From positions 1-55,161 of the forward strand of contig JAIBEZ010000012.1 of the NCBI GenBank assembly GCA_019459485.1: a stretch of DNA of 55,161 nt, in the 5' to 3' direction. Position numbers and translations under genes: made by a program. This DNA is from Prolixibacteraceae bacterium (GTDB lineage Bacteria > Bacteroidota > Bacteroidia > Bacteroidales > Prolixibacteraceae). Below the pieces are notes generated by a model. The model worked only from the letters and a program-made list of their open reading frames with translations, was not told the DNA's origin and searched no databases. Each line of letters starts with the position of its first letter. Position 1 is the stretch's first letter. This document shows positions 44,162 to 53,259 of the stretch, one piece after another.

Positions 44162-45478
44162 TTATATACCGCGACTATCTCTTACAAAATGGAAATGTGA
44201 GCCGTAACGTTCGAAAGCTGCTTTTTCCAAAGATTCCCTGTGTGCCGGGTGGGCTACTGAAATCAATAAGCGTGCACGTTCCTGCAATGTTTTTCCGTAA
44301 AGATTCACTGCACCATGTTCTGTAACTACCCAGTGGATGTTGGCTCGTGTACTTACCACGCCCGATCCTTCAATCAATGTTGGGCTGATTTTAGATACGC
44401 CTTTTGCAGTTACAGATGGCAGCGCAATAATTGGTTTTCCACCTTTTGAATGTCCTGCACCACGAATAAAGTCGATCTGACCGCCAACTCCCGAATAATG
44501 TTTGGTACCGATAGAGTCAGCGCAAACCTGACCGGTGATGTCGATTGCAAGCGCTGAATTTATAGCTGTTACCTTGTCGAGTTTGCGGATAACCGCAACA
44601 TTGTTGGTGTGTTCAACGTCCATCATGGCAACACGTGGGTTGTCATCAACAAAATCGTAAAGGGCTTGTGATCCCATCAGGAAACATGCTACCATTTTAC
44701 CTTTGTCGATGTTTTTATATTTTCCGGTAACAATTCCTTTTTCTACCAAAGGTAAAATTCCATCAGAGAACATTTCTGAGTGAACGCCAAGGTCTTTGTG
44801 GTTATGAAGCTGTGCAAGAACCGCATTCGGAATGCCTCCGATACCCATTTGCAAACAGGCACGGTCTTCAACCAAAGCGGCTACATTTCTGCCAATAGCT
44901 TCTTCTATTTCTGATAATGGCGACAAACCGTGGGCATACAATGGCAGGTCATCTTCCACGAAAATGTCAATCTGGTCAACGTGAATCATTGCATCACCCC
45001 AGCAACGTGGTACGTTCGGATTTACGGCAGCAATAACCGTATCGGCACACTGCACGGCAGCCAAAGTAGCATCAACTGATGTGCCTAAAGAAACGAACCC
45101 GTGCTTGTCAGGAGGCGACACCAAAATCATGGCAACATTCACCTTCAGGTATCCTTCGCGGATCAGTTTCTGGGTTTCACTCAGAAATACAGGAATGTAA
45201 TCGGCATAACCGGCCTGAGTTTGTTTACGCATATTTCCGGCGACAAAAAACTGTTCGCCCTGAAATACTCCTTCGAATTCAGGATTGGCATAATCAACCT
45301 GACCTTCAATGTGAATGTGCTGAATTTTAACATCAAACAGTTCGCCGTTTCTTCCGCGTTCAACCAAAGGTCTGATCAATGCGTGTGGAGTTACTGCAAC
45401 AGAGCTTAAGTGAATTCTATCTCCTGATTTAACAACTTTTACTGCTTCCTGAGGAGATACATATTTAATTTGTTTCAT
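44162..45478 (-). CDS. Acetyl-CoA hydrolase/transferase family CoA-transferase
   Basis: 438 residues of the class-I CoA-transferase type. Motifs are VSPPDKHGFVSLG, CLQMGIGGIPNAVLAQL, LGVHSEMFSDG with the likely catalytic glutamate, and YSGVGGQIDFIRGA. Given its neighbours, transfer of CoA from propionyl-CoA to succinate or acetate is the likely role; it closes the succinate-propionate cycle. 4-hydroxybutyrate or acetate:succinyl-CoA transferase are alternatives in the same family. It is transcribed on its own. Confidence 0.88.
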   Translation of the reverse strand: MKQIKYVSPQEAVKVVKSGDRIHLSSVAVTPHALIRPLVERGRNGELFDVKIQHIHIEGQVDYANPEFEGVFQGEQFFVAGNMRKQTQAGYADYIPVFLSETQKLIREGYLKVNVAMILVSPPDKHGFVSLGTSVDATLAAVQCADTVIAAVNPNVPRCWGDAMIHVDQIDIFVEDDLPLYAHGLSPLSEIEEAIGRNVAALVEDRACLQMGIGGIPNAVLAQLHNHKDLGVHSEMFSDGILPLVEKGIVTGKYKNIDKGKMVACFLMGSQALYDFVDDNPRVAMMDVEHTNNVAVIRKLDKVTAINSALAIDITGQVCADSIGTKHYSGVGGQIDFIRGAGHSKGGKPIIALPSVTAKGVSKISPTLIEGSGVVSTRANIHWVVTEHGAVNLYGKTLQERARLLISVAHPAHRESLEKAAFERYGSHFHFVRDSRGI

Positions 45479-45919
45479 AATTGTGTATTGAATAGTGGTC
45501 TAAAAATTTGAGCGCAAATATAAATAGAAATTATTCAAACAACCCTGATGATAATTCGATTTCAAACGGTTGAATGCAAATGAGCAGGTTTTGTAAACTT
45601 AGTGTTAAGAAATGTTTTTGTGTCTGAAATACAGCTAAATATGTAGATTTATAGATGTATTTGAAGACTATGGCTGTCAAACGGTCAAAGGATCAAATTA
45701 CTAAATTGTTAAATGGTTATTGTTATCACTTGATTACTATCGGGTAGCTATAAAACCATCCAGCCATAAAACCATTTTACCATTCAACCTACCTTTACCC
45801 ATTTGTTAACACTGCCCTGTTATTTACTTTTTCGGCAGGTTTATGCCTGAAATATTTATCTTTGCCACGTTCTTTTTTCCTGATAATTGCATTCATCTTA
45901 TTCAAAAAAATATTCGCAA
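45479..45919. promoter_or_regulatory. Divergent intergenic region of CoA-transferase and purL
   Basis: TATATTTG at 45515-45522 (minus strand) is the -7 box of the CoA-transferase gene. TATCTTTG at 45857-45864 (plus) is the -7 box for purL, about 56 bases before its ATG. Between them (about 45670-45810) lies A/T-rich sequence with repeated AAACCAT-type units. I see no gene. Confidence 0.5.
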
Positions 45920-48900
45920 ATGATTCTATTTTTTAAGACTCCGCAAAACACTTTAATTGCTTTAAATTCAGCTAACAGCCTAATTCAGGATGAAGTTGAA
46001 AAACTGATTTGGCTGTTTGGAGAAGCTGAAAAGCTTGACGACGAAGTTTTAAACGGATGGTTTGTAGGACCACGAAAAGAAATGCTGACTCCATGGAGTA
46101 CCAATGCAGTCGAAATCACGCAGAATATGGGAATTCAAGGCATTCAGCGAATTGAGGAATACATTCAGGTAGCCGACCAATCCGCAGGTTACGACCCGAT
46201 GCTGAAAGCCTTGTATCACAACCTCGATCAAACCATATTTACAATCAATAAAAAACCCGATCCGATTCTCGAAATTGGTGACATTGCTACATACAACGAT
46301 CAGGAAGGATTGGCGCTGAGCCAGGATGAGATTGACTACCTGAATTCTGTTTCAGAAAAACTGGACCGGAAATTAACTGATGGCGAAGTGTTTGGATTTT
46401 CACAAGTGAATTCGGAACATTGCCGCCACAAAATCTTCAACGGTACTTTTATCGTTGATGGGGTAGAGCAGGAGATGTCACTTTTTCAGCTCATCAAAAA
46501 AACCTCACAGCAAAATCCAAACTTGATAATATCGGCATACAAGGACAATTGCTCGTTTGTGCAAGGTCCGGTTGTTGAACAGTTTGCCCCAAAAACACAG
46601 GACAAACCCGACTTTTTTGAGGTAACCGACGTGGAAATGGTTTTATCGCTGAAAGCCGAAACACACAACTTCCCGACGACTGTAGAGCCTTTCAACGGTG
46701 CAGCAACCGGAACAGGTGGCGAAATCCGCGACCGTATTGCCGGTGGAAAAGGCAGCTTGCCGATTGCCGGAACTGCCGTTTACATGACTTCGTACCCACG
46801 AACCGAAGATGCGCGCAGTTGGGAACAGGCTACCGAAGAACGTGACTGGTTGTATCAGACTCCGGAAGAAATCCTGATTAAAGCATCGAACGGGGCCAGC
46901 GATTTCGGGAATAAATTTGGACAACCGATTATTACCGGATCAGTAGTGACTTTCGAACATTTTGAAAATGGTCGGAAATACGGCTATGATAAAGTAATCA
47001 TGCAGGCCGGAGGTATTGGCTTTGCACCAAAGAAAGACAGTCTGAAAGACGAACCAACCAAAGGCGACAAAGTGGTGCTTTTAGGTGGTGACAATTACCG
47101 CATTGGAATGGGTGGGGGAGCAGTTTCGTCGGTAGCGACAGGCGAATTCGAAAATCACATCGAACTGAATGCCGTTCAGCGCGCCAATCCTGAAATGCAG
47201 AAGCGCGTTTACAATGCCATTCGTGCCCTGGCTGAATCGTCTGAAAATCCAATTATAACAGTGCACGATCACGGTGCTGGCGGTCACTTGAACTGTTTAT
47301 CGGAATTGGTTGAAGCTACCGGAGGTAAAATTGACACCTCGAAATTACCGGTTGGCGATCCAACACTTTCGCAAAAAGAAATCATTGGCAACGAGTCGCA
47401 GGAACGTATGGGATTGGTGATGCACGAAAAGGATGTGCCGCTGCTACAACGTATTGCCGATCGCGAACGCGCCCCGATGTATGTGATTGGCGAAGCAACC
47501 GGCGACATGCAGTTTACCTTCGAAAACTCGAAAACCGGTGAAAAGCCAATCGACTGGCAGCTTTCCTACATGTTCGGAAAACCGCCAAAAACTGTTTTGA
47601 CCGACACTACCCGAAATGAAAAATTTGCTGATTTGGAATACGATCAGAATAAAATAGAAGATTACCTCGAAGATGTTTTGCAGCTCGAGGCAGTTGCATG
47701 TAAAGATTGGTTGACCAATAAGGTTGACCGCTCGGTAACCGGACGTATCGCCAAACAGCAATGTGCCGGACAATTGCAACTTCCGCTAAACAACGTGGGC
47801 GTGATTACCCTCGATTATCAGGGTGAAAAAGGTTTGGCAACCACCATTGGACATGCACCTGTTGCAGCCATGGTTGACGCTGAGGCCGGATCGGTTTTGT
47901 CGATTGCAGAATCGCTGACAAATCTGGTTTTTGCCCCGCTTTCAGATCAGTTGAAAGGTGTTTCATTGAGCGCCAATTGGATGTGGCCTGCCAAAAATGA
48001 AGGCGAAAATGCCCGCATTTACAAAGCTGTAAAGGCCGCCAGCGATTTTGCCTGCGAATTGGGAATCAATATTCCGACCGGAAAAGATTCGATGTCGATG
48101 ACACAGAAATACAAGGACGGTGTGGTTTATTCCCCCGGAACTGTAATCATTTCGGCTTCAGCAGAAGTTTCGGACGTGAAAAAAGTGGTTGAGCCGGTAC
48201 TGATCAACGATCCAAAATCGTTTATTTATTTTGTCGATTTCTCGAAAATGAACCGTTGTCTGGGCGGAAGTGCTTTTTCGCAGATCATCAATAAGCTTGG
48301 CAACGAAGCTCCTTCGGTGGCAGATTCCAAATATTTCACCGCTGCTTTCAATGCCATTCAGGATTGCATTGAAGACCGCAATATTTTGGCTGGACACGAT
48401 ATTTCTTCCGGAGGTTTGATTACAACCCTTATGGAAATGTGTTTTGCCGATAACTATTCAGGAATGACACTTGATTTGAACGGAATTGGCGAAGCTGACA
48501 GCGTAAAAGTGCTGTTCAGCGAAAACCCGGGAATCGTGGTTCAAGTGGGCGATTCAGTAGCTTTTGAAGCCAAACTGAATGCTGCCGGAGTAGGTTTTGC
48601 CCTGATTGGAAAACCTTCTGGAAGCCGGGCATTTACAGTAAAAAATGGCGATGATGAATTTAATTTCGACCTGAATTCTTTGCGCGAATTGTGGTTCAAA
48701 TCATCGTACCTGCTCGACCGGAAACAATCAGGAGAAAAACTGGCACTGGAACGCTACCAGAATTACAAGAAAAACGAACTGAAGTATGATTTTAAAGGTT
48801 TCACCGGAAAAGCTGCCGATTTGGGTATTGACCTGAAACGTCGCCAACCAAGTGGAATCAAGGCTGCCATCATCCGCGAAAAGGGTGTGAACGGCGACCG

Positions 48901-49609
48901 CGAAATGGCCTACATGATGTACCTTGCTGGAATGGACGTAAAAGACGTACACATGACCGACCTGATTTCAGGAAGAGAAACACTGGAAGATGTGAACATG
49001 ATCGTATTTGTGGGTGGATTCTCCAATTCGGACGTACTCGGTTCGGCAAAAGGATGGGCCGGCGCTTTCAAATACAACGAAGCCGCCAAATTGGCGCTCG
49101 ATAATTTCTACAAGCGTGAAGATACTTTAAGTCTGGGTGTTTGCAACGGTTGTCAGTTGATGGTTGAGCTTGGATTGGTTTATCCTGAGCGTGCTGAAAA
49201 GCCAAAAATGCTGCACAATGAATCGCACAAATTCGAATCCGGTTTTGTAAATGTTGAGATTCAGCCAAACAACTCGGTGATGTTGCAGTCGATGGAAGGA
49301 ATGAAACTCGGTGTTTGGGTGGCTCACGGCGAAGGAAAATTCAGTTTGCCACAGGAAGAATCGGCATATCAGATTCCGATGAAATATTCCAATCCAGCCT
49401 ATCCCGGAAATCCGAATGGTTCCGATTACAATGTGGCATCGCTTTGTTCCGAAGATGGACGTCATCTGGTGATGATGCCACACCTCGAACGGGCTTTCAA
49501 ACCATGGCACTGGCCGTATTATCCAACCGACCGTAAGTTTGATGAAGTGGCTCCGTGGATGGAAGCATTTGTGAATGCAAGGAAGTGGATTGCGAAAAAA
49601 AGTAAATAA
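45920..49609 (+). CDS. purL: Phosphoribosylformylglycinamidine synthase, single-chain
   Basis: 1229 residues from ATG at 45920; an open TTG start 11 codons upstream is not needed. It is the large PurL type. The FGAM synthase core has VNSEHCRHKIFNG, KAETHNFPT, GTGGEIRDRIAGG and HDHGAGGHLNCLSELVEA. The C-terminal glutaminase domain has the nucleophile in GVCNGCQLM and the His/Glu pair in MMPHLERAF. It converts FGAR, glutamine and ATP to FGAM in purine synthesis. It marks the last core gene before the cassette array. Confidence 0.97.
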   Translation: MILFFKTPQNTLIALNSANSLIQDEVEKLIWLFGEAEKLDDEVLNGWFVGPRKEMLTPWSTNAVEITQNMGIQGIQRIEEYIQVADQSAGYDPMLKALYHNLDQTIFTINKKPDPILEIGDIATYNDQEGLALSQDEIDYLNSVSEKLDRKLTDGEVFGFSQVNSEHCRHKIFNGTFIVDGVEQEMSLFQLIKKTSQQNPNLIISAYKDNCSFVQGPVVEQFAPKTQDKPDFFEVTDVEMVLSLKAETHNFPTTVEPFNGAATGTGGEIRDRIAGGKGSLPIAGTAVYMTSYPRTEDARSWEQATEERDWLYQTPEEILIKASNGASDFGNKFGQPIITGSVVTFEHFENGRKYGYDKVIMQAGGIGFAPKKDSLKDEPTKGDKVVLLGGDNYRIGMGGGAVSSVATGEFENHIELNAVQRANPEMQKRVYNAIRALAESSENPIITVHDHGAGGHLNCLSELVEATGGKIDTSKLPVGDPTLSQKEIIGNESQERMGLVMHEKDVPLLQRIADRERAPMYVIGEATGDMQFTFENSKTGEKPIDWQLSYMFGKPPKTVLTDTTRNEKFADLEYDQNKIEDYLEDVLQLEAVACKDWLTNKVDRSVTGRIAKQQCAGQLQLPLNNVGVITLDYQGEKGLATTIGHAPVAAMVDAEAGSVLSIAESLTNLVFAPLSDQLKGVSLSANWMWPAKNEGENARIYKAVKAASDFACELGINIPTGKDSMSMTQKYKDGVVYSPGTVIISASAEVSDVKKVVEPVLINDPKSFIYFVDFSKMNRCLGGSAFSQIINKLGNEAPSVADSKYFTAAFNAIQDCIEDRNILAGHDISSGGLITTLMEMCFADNYSGMTLDLNGIGEADSVKVLFSENPGIVVQVGDSVAFEAKLNAAGVGFALIGKPSGSRAFTVKNGDDEFNFDLNSLRELWFKSSYLLDRKQSGEKLALERYQNYKKNELKYDFKGFTGKAADLGIDLKRRQPSGIKAAIIREKGVNGDREMAYMMYLAGMDVKDVHMTDLISGRETLEDVNMIVFVGGFSNSDVLGSAKGWAGAFKYNEAAKLALDNFYKREDTLSLGVCNGCQLMVELGLVYPERAEKPKMLHNESHKFESGFVNVEIQPNNSVMLQSMEGMKLGVWVAHGEGKFSLPQEESAYQIPMKYSNPAYPGNPNGSDYNVASLCSEDGRHLVMMPHLERAFKPWHWPYYPTDRKFDEVAPWMEAFVNARKWIAKKSK

Positions 49610-49650
49610 GAACCGGCAACGTTTTGGTGCTGCTTGAGTTCAATTATTTG

Positions 49651-50007
49651 TTACATGCTTTGTCCAAAAGTCAGCAAATTGTTATCAGGGTCAAGTACAG
49701 AAAACTCCCTTTGTCGCCAGGGTTTTATTTCTAATTGTCCATTTGGATGTATCCTTGTTTTATTGTCTAACAATGATTGGTAAAAATTTTCAATGTTATC
49801 AGTTCTGATGTAAACTTGGCCATAGTTTTCTTTTGGGTCAAGTTCTTTGAACTCAAAAAAATGAATTTGGATGCTGTCTTTTTTCAACATCAGGTAATCA
49901 TCAAAGTCAGCACTTCCAAATTCCTGAAAGTCTAACTTATTGATGTAAAAATCCCTTGTTGCAGCCTTGTCCCGCATCGGTAACTTTGGATGAATGTCAG
50001 TAAGCAT
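49651..50007 (-). CDS. VOC-family (bleomycin-resistance/glyoxalase-like) protein
   Basis: 118 residues from ATG at 50007; a TTG start at 50040 would add 11 residues of unlikely sequence. The order KLPMRDKAATRDFYINKLDF, DDYLMLKKDSIQIHFFEF, VYIRTDN and WRQREFSVLDPDNNLLTFGQ is that of the bleomycin-resistance-like VOC fold. Members bind and sequester bleomycin-type drugs, or are enzymes of unknown substrate. Such genes are common integron cargo. No attC-like site is seen between it and purL. Confidence 0.85.
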   Translation of the reverse strand: MLTDIHPKLPMRDKAATRDFYINKLDFQEFGSADFDDYLMLKKDSIQIHFFEFKELDPKENYGQVYIRTDNIENFYQSLLDNKTRIHPNGQLEIKPWRQREFSVLDPDNNLLTFGQSM

Positions 50008-50058
50008 ATCTGTTGTTTTAATTTTTAATTCAGTTGTCAACTTTTTTGTTGCTGTCGG

Positions 50059-50225
50059 CTGTTACAATGTAGGAAGCTATGCTGCCCGGGCGGAAAGATG
50101 CCAACCGAAAACCACTGCTGCCGCACTTGACGTGAACAGAGAATAGACCAAAATCCCATTAGCCTTTTCCGGTAATGGGATTTTTTATGATCGGGATTTC
50201 GGCTATTCAGCTAAATGTTATGCCC
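50059..50225 (+). repeat. attC-like repeat R1 (degenerate, with inserted terminator)
   Basis: It starts GTTACAATGTAGGAAGCTAT, shares the middle CGGAAAGATGCC..CCGAAAACCACTGCTGCC with the other copies, and ends in the core GTTATGCCC (50217-50225). It lacks the left arm ACACGCAGG-GCGG and has about 60 foreign bases, including a hairpin, before the core. Confidence 0.65.
50150..50186. terminator. Terminator-like hairpin inside R1
   Basis: AAATCCCATTA and TAATGGGATTT form a perfect stem, followed on the plus strand by six T. On the minus strand the run of A upstream becomes T after the stem, so it may act in both directions. Confidence 0.65.
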
Positions 50226-50238
50226 TGGGCTTTCATTT

Positions 50239-50766
50239 TCAATGCCATATGTAATTTGTATTGATTAGTGGGTCAATACTTTTGAATTGATCGAAATCTT
50301 TATTTTTATTGTTTTCCCACCAGTCAAAATACGCTTGAGATATGATGCTATAAGCTTGATTATTATAATCCAAAACCCATTCTGATGGATTATTTCTCAA
50401 TGCTATAAAAGGGTTTTGTGAAGGGAAACTACCATTATTAGAATTTTTTAGCGAGGAAATTCTTATGGATTCAACTGTCCACAAAACAAGCACACCTAAT
50501 TTAAATTTGGGTTCTATCATGGCAAAAGAAGAAATGCCATTTGCTGGAAATTTGGTTACTATCTCATTGTCACTCCTGTATTTTAGTAATGAAGGAATGT
50601 CATTTGAAGTAAATGCGGGTATTTTGTATGAAACAAACTGATCTGATTTTAGCAATTCGATGTACTTCTCTACATCTAAGTTGGTAATTTCTTCATTATC
50701 TTTTTTGTCACAACCTACCAATCCGATAAAAGAAACAAGAATGAATAAGAATTTTAAGGTTTTCAT
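50239..50766 (-). CDS. Lipoprotein of unknown function (DUF4943-like)
   Basis: 175 residues with a lipoprotein signal ending VGCDKK (C19). The mature part has LLKSDQFVSYKIPAFTSNDI, a predicted helical/beta mixture, and NPSEWVLDYNN. It resembles the Bacteroidota DUF4943 group, which I recall only loosely. It is the cargo of the cassette between R1 and R2; the stop lies 13 bases from the R1 core. Confidence 0.7.
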   Translation of the reverse strand: MKTLKFLFILVSFIGLVGCDKKDNEEITNLDVEKYIELLKSDQFVSYKIPAFTSNDIPSLLKYRSDNEIVTKFPANGISSFAMIEPKFKLGVLVLWTVESIRISSLKNSNNGSFPSQNPFIALRNNPSEWVLDYNNQAYSIISQAYFDWWENNKNKDFDQFKSIDPLINTNYIWH

Positions 50767-50841
50767 ATTTTTTCTTTTTTAATTATTGATTCATAATAAG
50801 ATGCTTAAGATGTCAAATGGTTGCGTCTTGTTGTTAAGCTT

Positions 50842-50982
50842 GGGCATAACGTAGGAAGCTACACGCAGGTGCGGATTGTGGGTCCCGAGCACTCGGGATC
50901 AAGCCGAAAAGCTGCCCGGGCGGAAAGATGCCCACCGAAAACCACCGCTGTCGCACTTGCGGAGTAGCTGAAGTTGTGGTGC
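50842..50982 (+). repeat. attC-like repeat R2
   Basis: Left end GGGCATAAC (50842-50850), right end GTTGTGGTGC (50973-50982). Inner arms AGCTAC and GTAGCT can pair, as can GTGCGG and CGCAC. The right core differs from its sisters (GTTGTG instead of GTTATG). The inverse core of the next repeat, R3, has the matching change. Confidence 0.85.
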
Positions 50983-50990
50983 GTTTTTCT

Positions 50991-51275
50991 TTATACCGTC
51001 ATGGGATTTATTTGAATCTGTCCGCCAATTGCTCTTAAAACTTTCATAATAGTCTCAAATTGAGGCTTGGATCCGTTAGATAAAGCTTTGTATAAACTTG
51101 GTCTGCTTAATCCTGTTTCTTGAGCAATTTTTGTCATGCCGATTGATTTTGCAATATGTCCGATTGCTGTTATAACATCAGAATCGTTTCCTTCTGCTAA
51201 TACAGCATTAAGGTATTCTGCAATCATTTCGTTATTATCCAAATAGTCTGCTATATCAAATCTTGAAGTTTCCAT
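50991..51275 (-). CDS. HigA/COG3636-type antitoxin
   Basis: 94 residues. An N-terminal segment RFDIADYLDNNEMIAEYLNA is followed by a helix-turn-helix: MTKIAQETGLSRPSLYKALS and the family ending GSKPQFETIMKVLRAIG. It is the DNA-binding antidote of a RelE-type toxin and likely represses its own operon. It is 4 bases downstream of the toxin gene. Toxin-first order is usual in this family. The pair fills one cassette. Confidence 0.9.
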   Translation of the reverse strand: METSRFDIADYLDNNEMIAEYLNAVLAEGNDSDVITAIGHIAKSIGMTKIAQETGLSRPSLYKALSNGSKPQFETIMKVLRAIGGQIQINPMTV

Positions 51276-51279
51276 TTTA

Positions 51280-51579
51280 TTACTTTTTAATTCTTTTTAA
51301 AATCTCTTTTGCCTTTTCAATGTCATGTTGCTGAGTTGATTTATCACCACCAATGAGTAGAATAATAATTTTTCCATCCGACTCTTTGAAGTATATTCTG
51401 TATCCTTTGGCATAGTCAATTTTTAATTCTCGAATCCCATTGCCAACAGGCTCGCAGTCTCCAAAGTGTTCATCATTTTCAATCTTTTGGATGCGAAAAA
51501 GTATTTTGGCTTTGGCTCTTAAATCTTTAAGTTTTCTCAGCCATTTATCAAATTCGTCTGTTTTCTCAATTATGTACAT
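51280..51579 (-). CDS. RelE/ParE-superfamily toxin (COG3657 type)
   Basis: 99 residues. EFDKWLRKLKDLRAKAKILF, a GNGIRELKIDYAKGYRIYF middle and the ending LIGGDKSTQQHDIEKAKEIL are those of the addiction-module killer proteins related to RelE and HigB. Members of the superfamily cleave mRNA on the ribosome or poison gyrase; mRNA cleavage is more likely here. The partner antitoxin follows. Toxin-antitoxin genes are typical stabilising cargo of large cassette arrays. Confidence 0.9.
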   Translation of the reverse strand: MYIIEKTDEFDKWLRKLKDLRAKAKILFRIQKIENDEHFGDCEPVGNGIRELKIDYAKGYRIYFKESDGKIIILLIGGDKSTQQHDIEKAKEILKRIKK

Positions 51580-51701
51580 TCAACATTCTGTATTCATTCG
51601 GATACAAACTTACTCAATCATTTCTATTCTTGAAAGAATTTGTTAAAAATTAAAATGGAAATTCCAAGCTGTTAAAATACTCATGTGATGTCCTTTAAAA
51701 T

Positions 51702-51837
51702 GCGCCACAACGTAGGAAGCTACACGCAGGGGCGGATTGCGGGCGATTTCCTGTCAAGCCGAAAAGCTACCCGAGCGGAAAGATGCACACCGAAAACCAC
51801 TGCTGCCGCACTTGACGGGTAGCTGAAGTTATGTGTA
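51702..51837 (+). repeat. attC-like repeat R3
   Basis: Left end GCGCCACAAC (51702-51711), right end GTTATGTGTAGTG from 51828. The inner part is nearly identical to R5 and R6. The left inverse core (CACAAC) mirrors the right core of R2, not its own right core. Confidence 0.88.
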
Positions 51838-51842
51838 GTGTT

Positions 51843-52310
51843 TTATTCATCAATCAATTTTTCTTTCTTTAAAAATCTTTCTAATTGTTTTTCTAAATCA
51901 TCAACCAAGTCTGTTAAGTCAGATTCAATGTCCTGCAATGAATTATCTGTTTGTTCGTCAAGTTTTTCAATAAATTTATTGCGTTTTTCAAAATCCTTAG
52001 GTACAATGTTGCCTTTAAATAAAATCTCGTTATATTTTTTTATTAAGTTAGCAATACTGTCAAAGCCCAATGATTTTATATCCTCAATTGCATCATATAC
52101 ATTCTCTGCGCCAGAATTATAATAATAACTAATCAATCCACCATCATTAGTTGAGTCAATTAGAACTCTTGTATTAAACCAGATTCTCTCCGAGGGCGTC
52201 AATGAATCATAGCGCTTAACACCTTTTAAAACAACATTACTCCAGTTATCAACTGGCTCTAGTCCAGATGATTTATTCTCATTTTTTTTCCTTTTAAAAA
52301 AGTCAAACAT
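51843..52310 (-). CDS. DUF4375/DMP19-like protein
   Basis: 155 residues. The central part SLTPSERIWFNTRVLIDSTN and DGGLISYYYNSGAENVYDAI matches the DMP19/DUF4375 pattern, in which a glycine pair and an aromatic cluster recur. A basic N-terminus (FFKRKKNENK) and a coiled, acidic C-terminal helix follow. The family is named after a DNA-mimic protein of Neisseria, but most members have no known function. It lies in the cassette between R3 and R4, with the stop 5 bases from R3. Confidence 0.75.
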   Translation of the reverse strand: MFDFFKRKKNENKSSGLEPVDNWSNVVLKGVKRYDSLTPSERIWFNTRVLIDSTNDGGLISYYYNSGAENVYDAIEDIKSLGFDSIANLIKKYNEILFKGNIVPKDFEKRNKFIEKLDEQTDNSLQDIESDLTDLVDDLEKQLERFLKKEKLIDE

Positions 52311-52346
52311 ATCCGATTATTAACTAAGTAGTTCTTGGTCCACTAA

Positions 52347-52486
52347 CATTACACATAACGTTTCGCAAATACACGCAGGGCGGGAGTAAACCGATGAACG
52401 TCCTACGAAGAACTGCTTTTCAAAATCCTAATTTCCGGTCAACGAAGCTGGCTGCCCGGCTTGCGGGTATTTTGCTGTTATGGGGC
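52347..52486 (+). repeat. attC-like repeat R4 (divergent sequence, same architecture)
   Basis: Left end CATTACACATAAC (52347-52359), right end GTTATGGGGC (52477-52486). Inner arms are GCAAATAC (52365-52372) and GTATTTTGC (52468-52476), which pair with one extra unpaired A, then CGCAGGGCGGG against CCCGGCTTGCGGG. The middle is unlike the other six copies. Confidence 0.75.
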
Positions 52487-52526
52487 GTATTTCATAAATC
52501 AGATTTAACAATATTCATTTTCTCCT

Positions 52527-52895
52527 TTAAATACTCAAATTCCAAATAGTGTTTGCTCTTGCAATACCATTTAACGAAAAAGCAACAATCATAAAAAGGA
52601 AAAAAATAAGGTACTTAGTAATATCAAATTCATTTGAACTAATCAACAAATCAATAGGTACAAAAAGTAGTGTAGTTATAACACAAAACTTTAATACTTG
52701 GAAAAACATGAAGGTTTGAAATTGATTTTTACTGGAAGTTCGTGCTCTATTTATAAGTTTACTTAATTGTTTATTATCAAGTTTTCCTTCCAATATTTGA
52801 ACAACTTTCCTTTTTAATTTCTTTAATTCTAAATAGCTCAAAACAGCAAAAGCAGTAATTAATACAACGACTAATAAAATTGTTAGGTAATGCAT
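52527..52895 (-). CDS. Small membrane protein (cassette cargo)
   Basis: 122 residues with three hydrophobic stretches: about 3-22, 64-86 and 93-114. The loop between the first and second is basic (LKKLKRKVVQ and LINRARTSSKN). No family is recognised. It is the only gene in the 776-base interval between R4 and R5; the 367 bases before it hold no gene. Confidence 0.65.
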   Translation of the reverse strand: MHYLTILLVVVLITAFAVLSYLELKKLKRKVVQILEGKLDNKQLSKLINRARTSSKNQFQTFMFFQVLKFCVITTLLFVPIDLLISSNEFDITKYLIFFLFMIVAFSLNGIARANTIWNLSI

Positions 52896-53259
52896 AGTTA
52901 TAAGTTTTTGAGTTATGCTTATATATATTCCATTTTTAGGTTTCCGTCAAATAAAATCGCTGTCTCCCAGCGAATTATGTGTTAAACTGTAAAATTCTCT
53001 CAACCAAATTCTTTGATTTCTTGTCAACAAAGCTTAAATACTTTATCTACAATTACGTTTCTAAATGCAAGATAAGTCAAGCTGAAAACGAATGATTTAA
53101 ACGAATTTATTTTTCAATAAAAGTAAGAACCTGTCAAACCCAAACAACCTAAAAATATAATTTCAAAAAAACTGTCAAACCGCGAAACTCTCTCAGACAG
53201 CCGGAACAGTCAATTTGAAATTTCTGTCTAAAACTGATATCGTTTCAAGTGGCGATTAA
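52896..53259. other. Gene-free part of the R4-R5 cassette
   Basis: No open frame of note. The last 88 bases before R5 (53172-53259) are similar to 55044-55123 in front of R7, including CTGTCAAACC, CGTTTCAAG and GCGA at the same spacing. On the minus strand this block directly follows the attC-like site and could carry a promoter. Confidence 0.55.

Noticed and set aside
52896-52935. Extra GTTATGC core site near the membrane protein start
   Set aside because: It has no matching inverse core and no inner arms, so I do not count it as an attC-like site.
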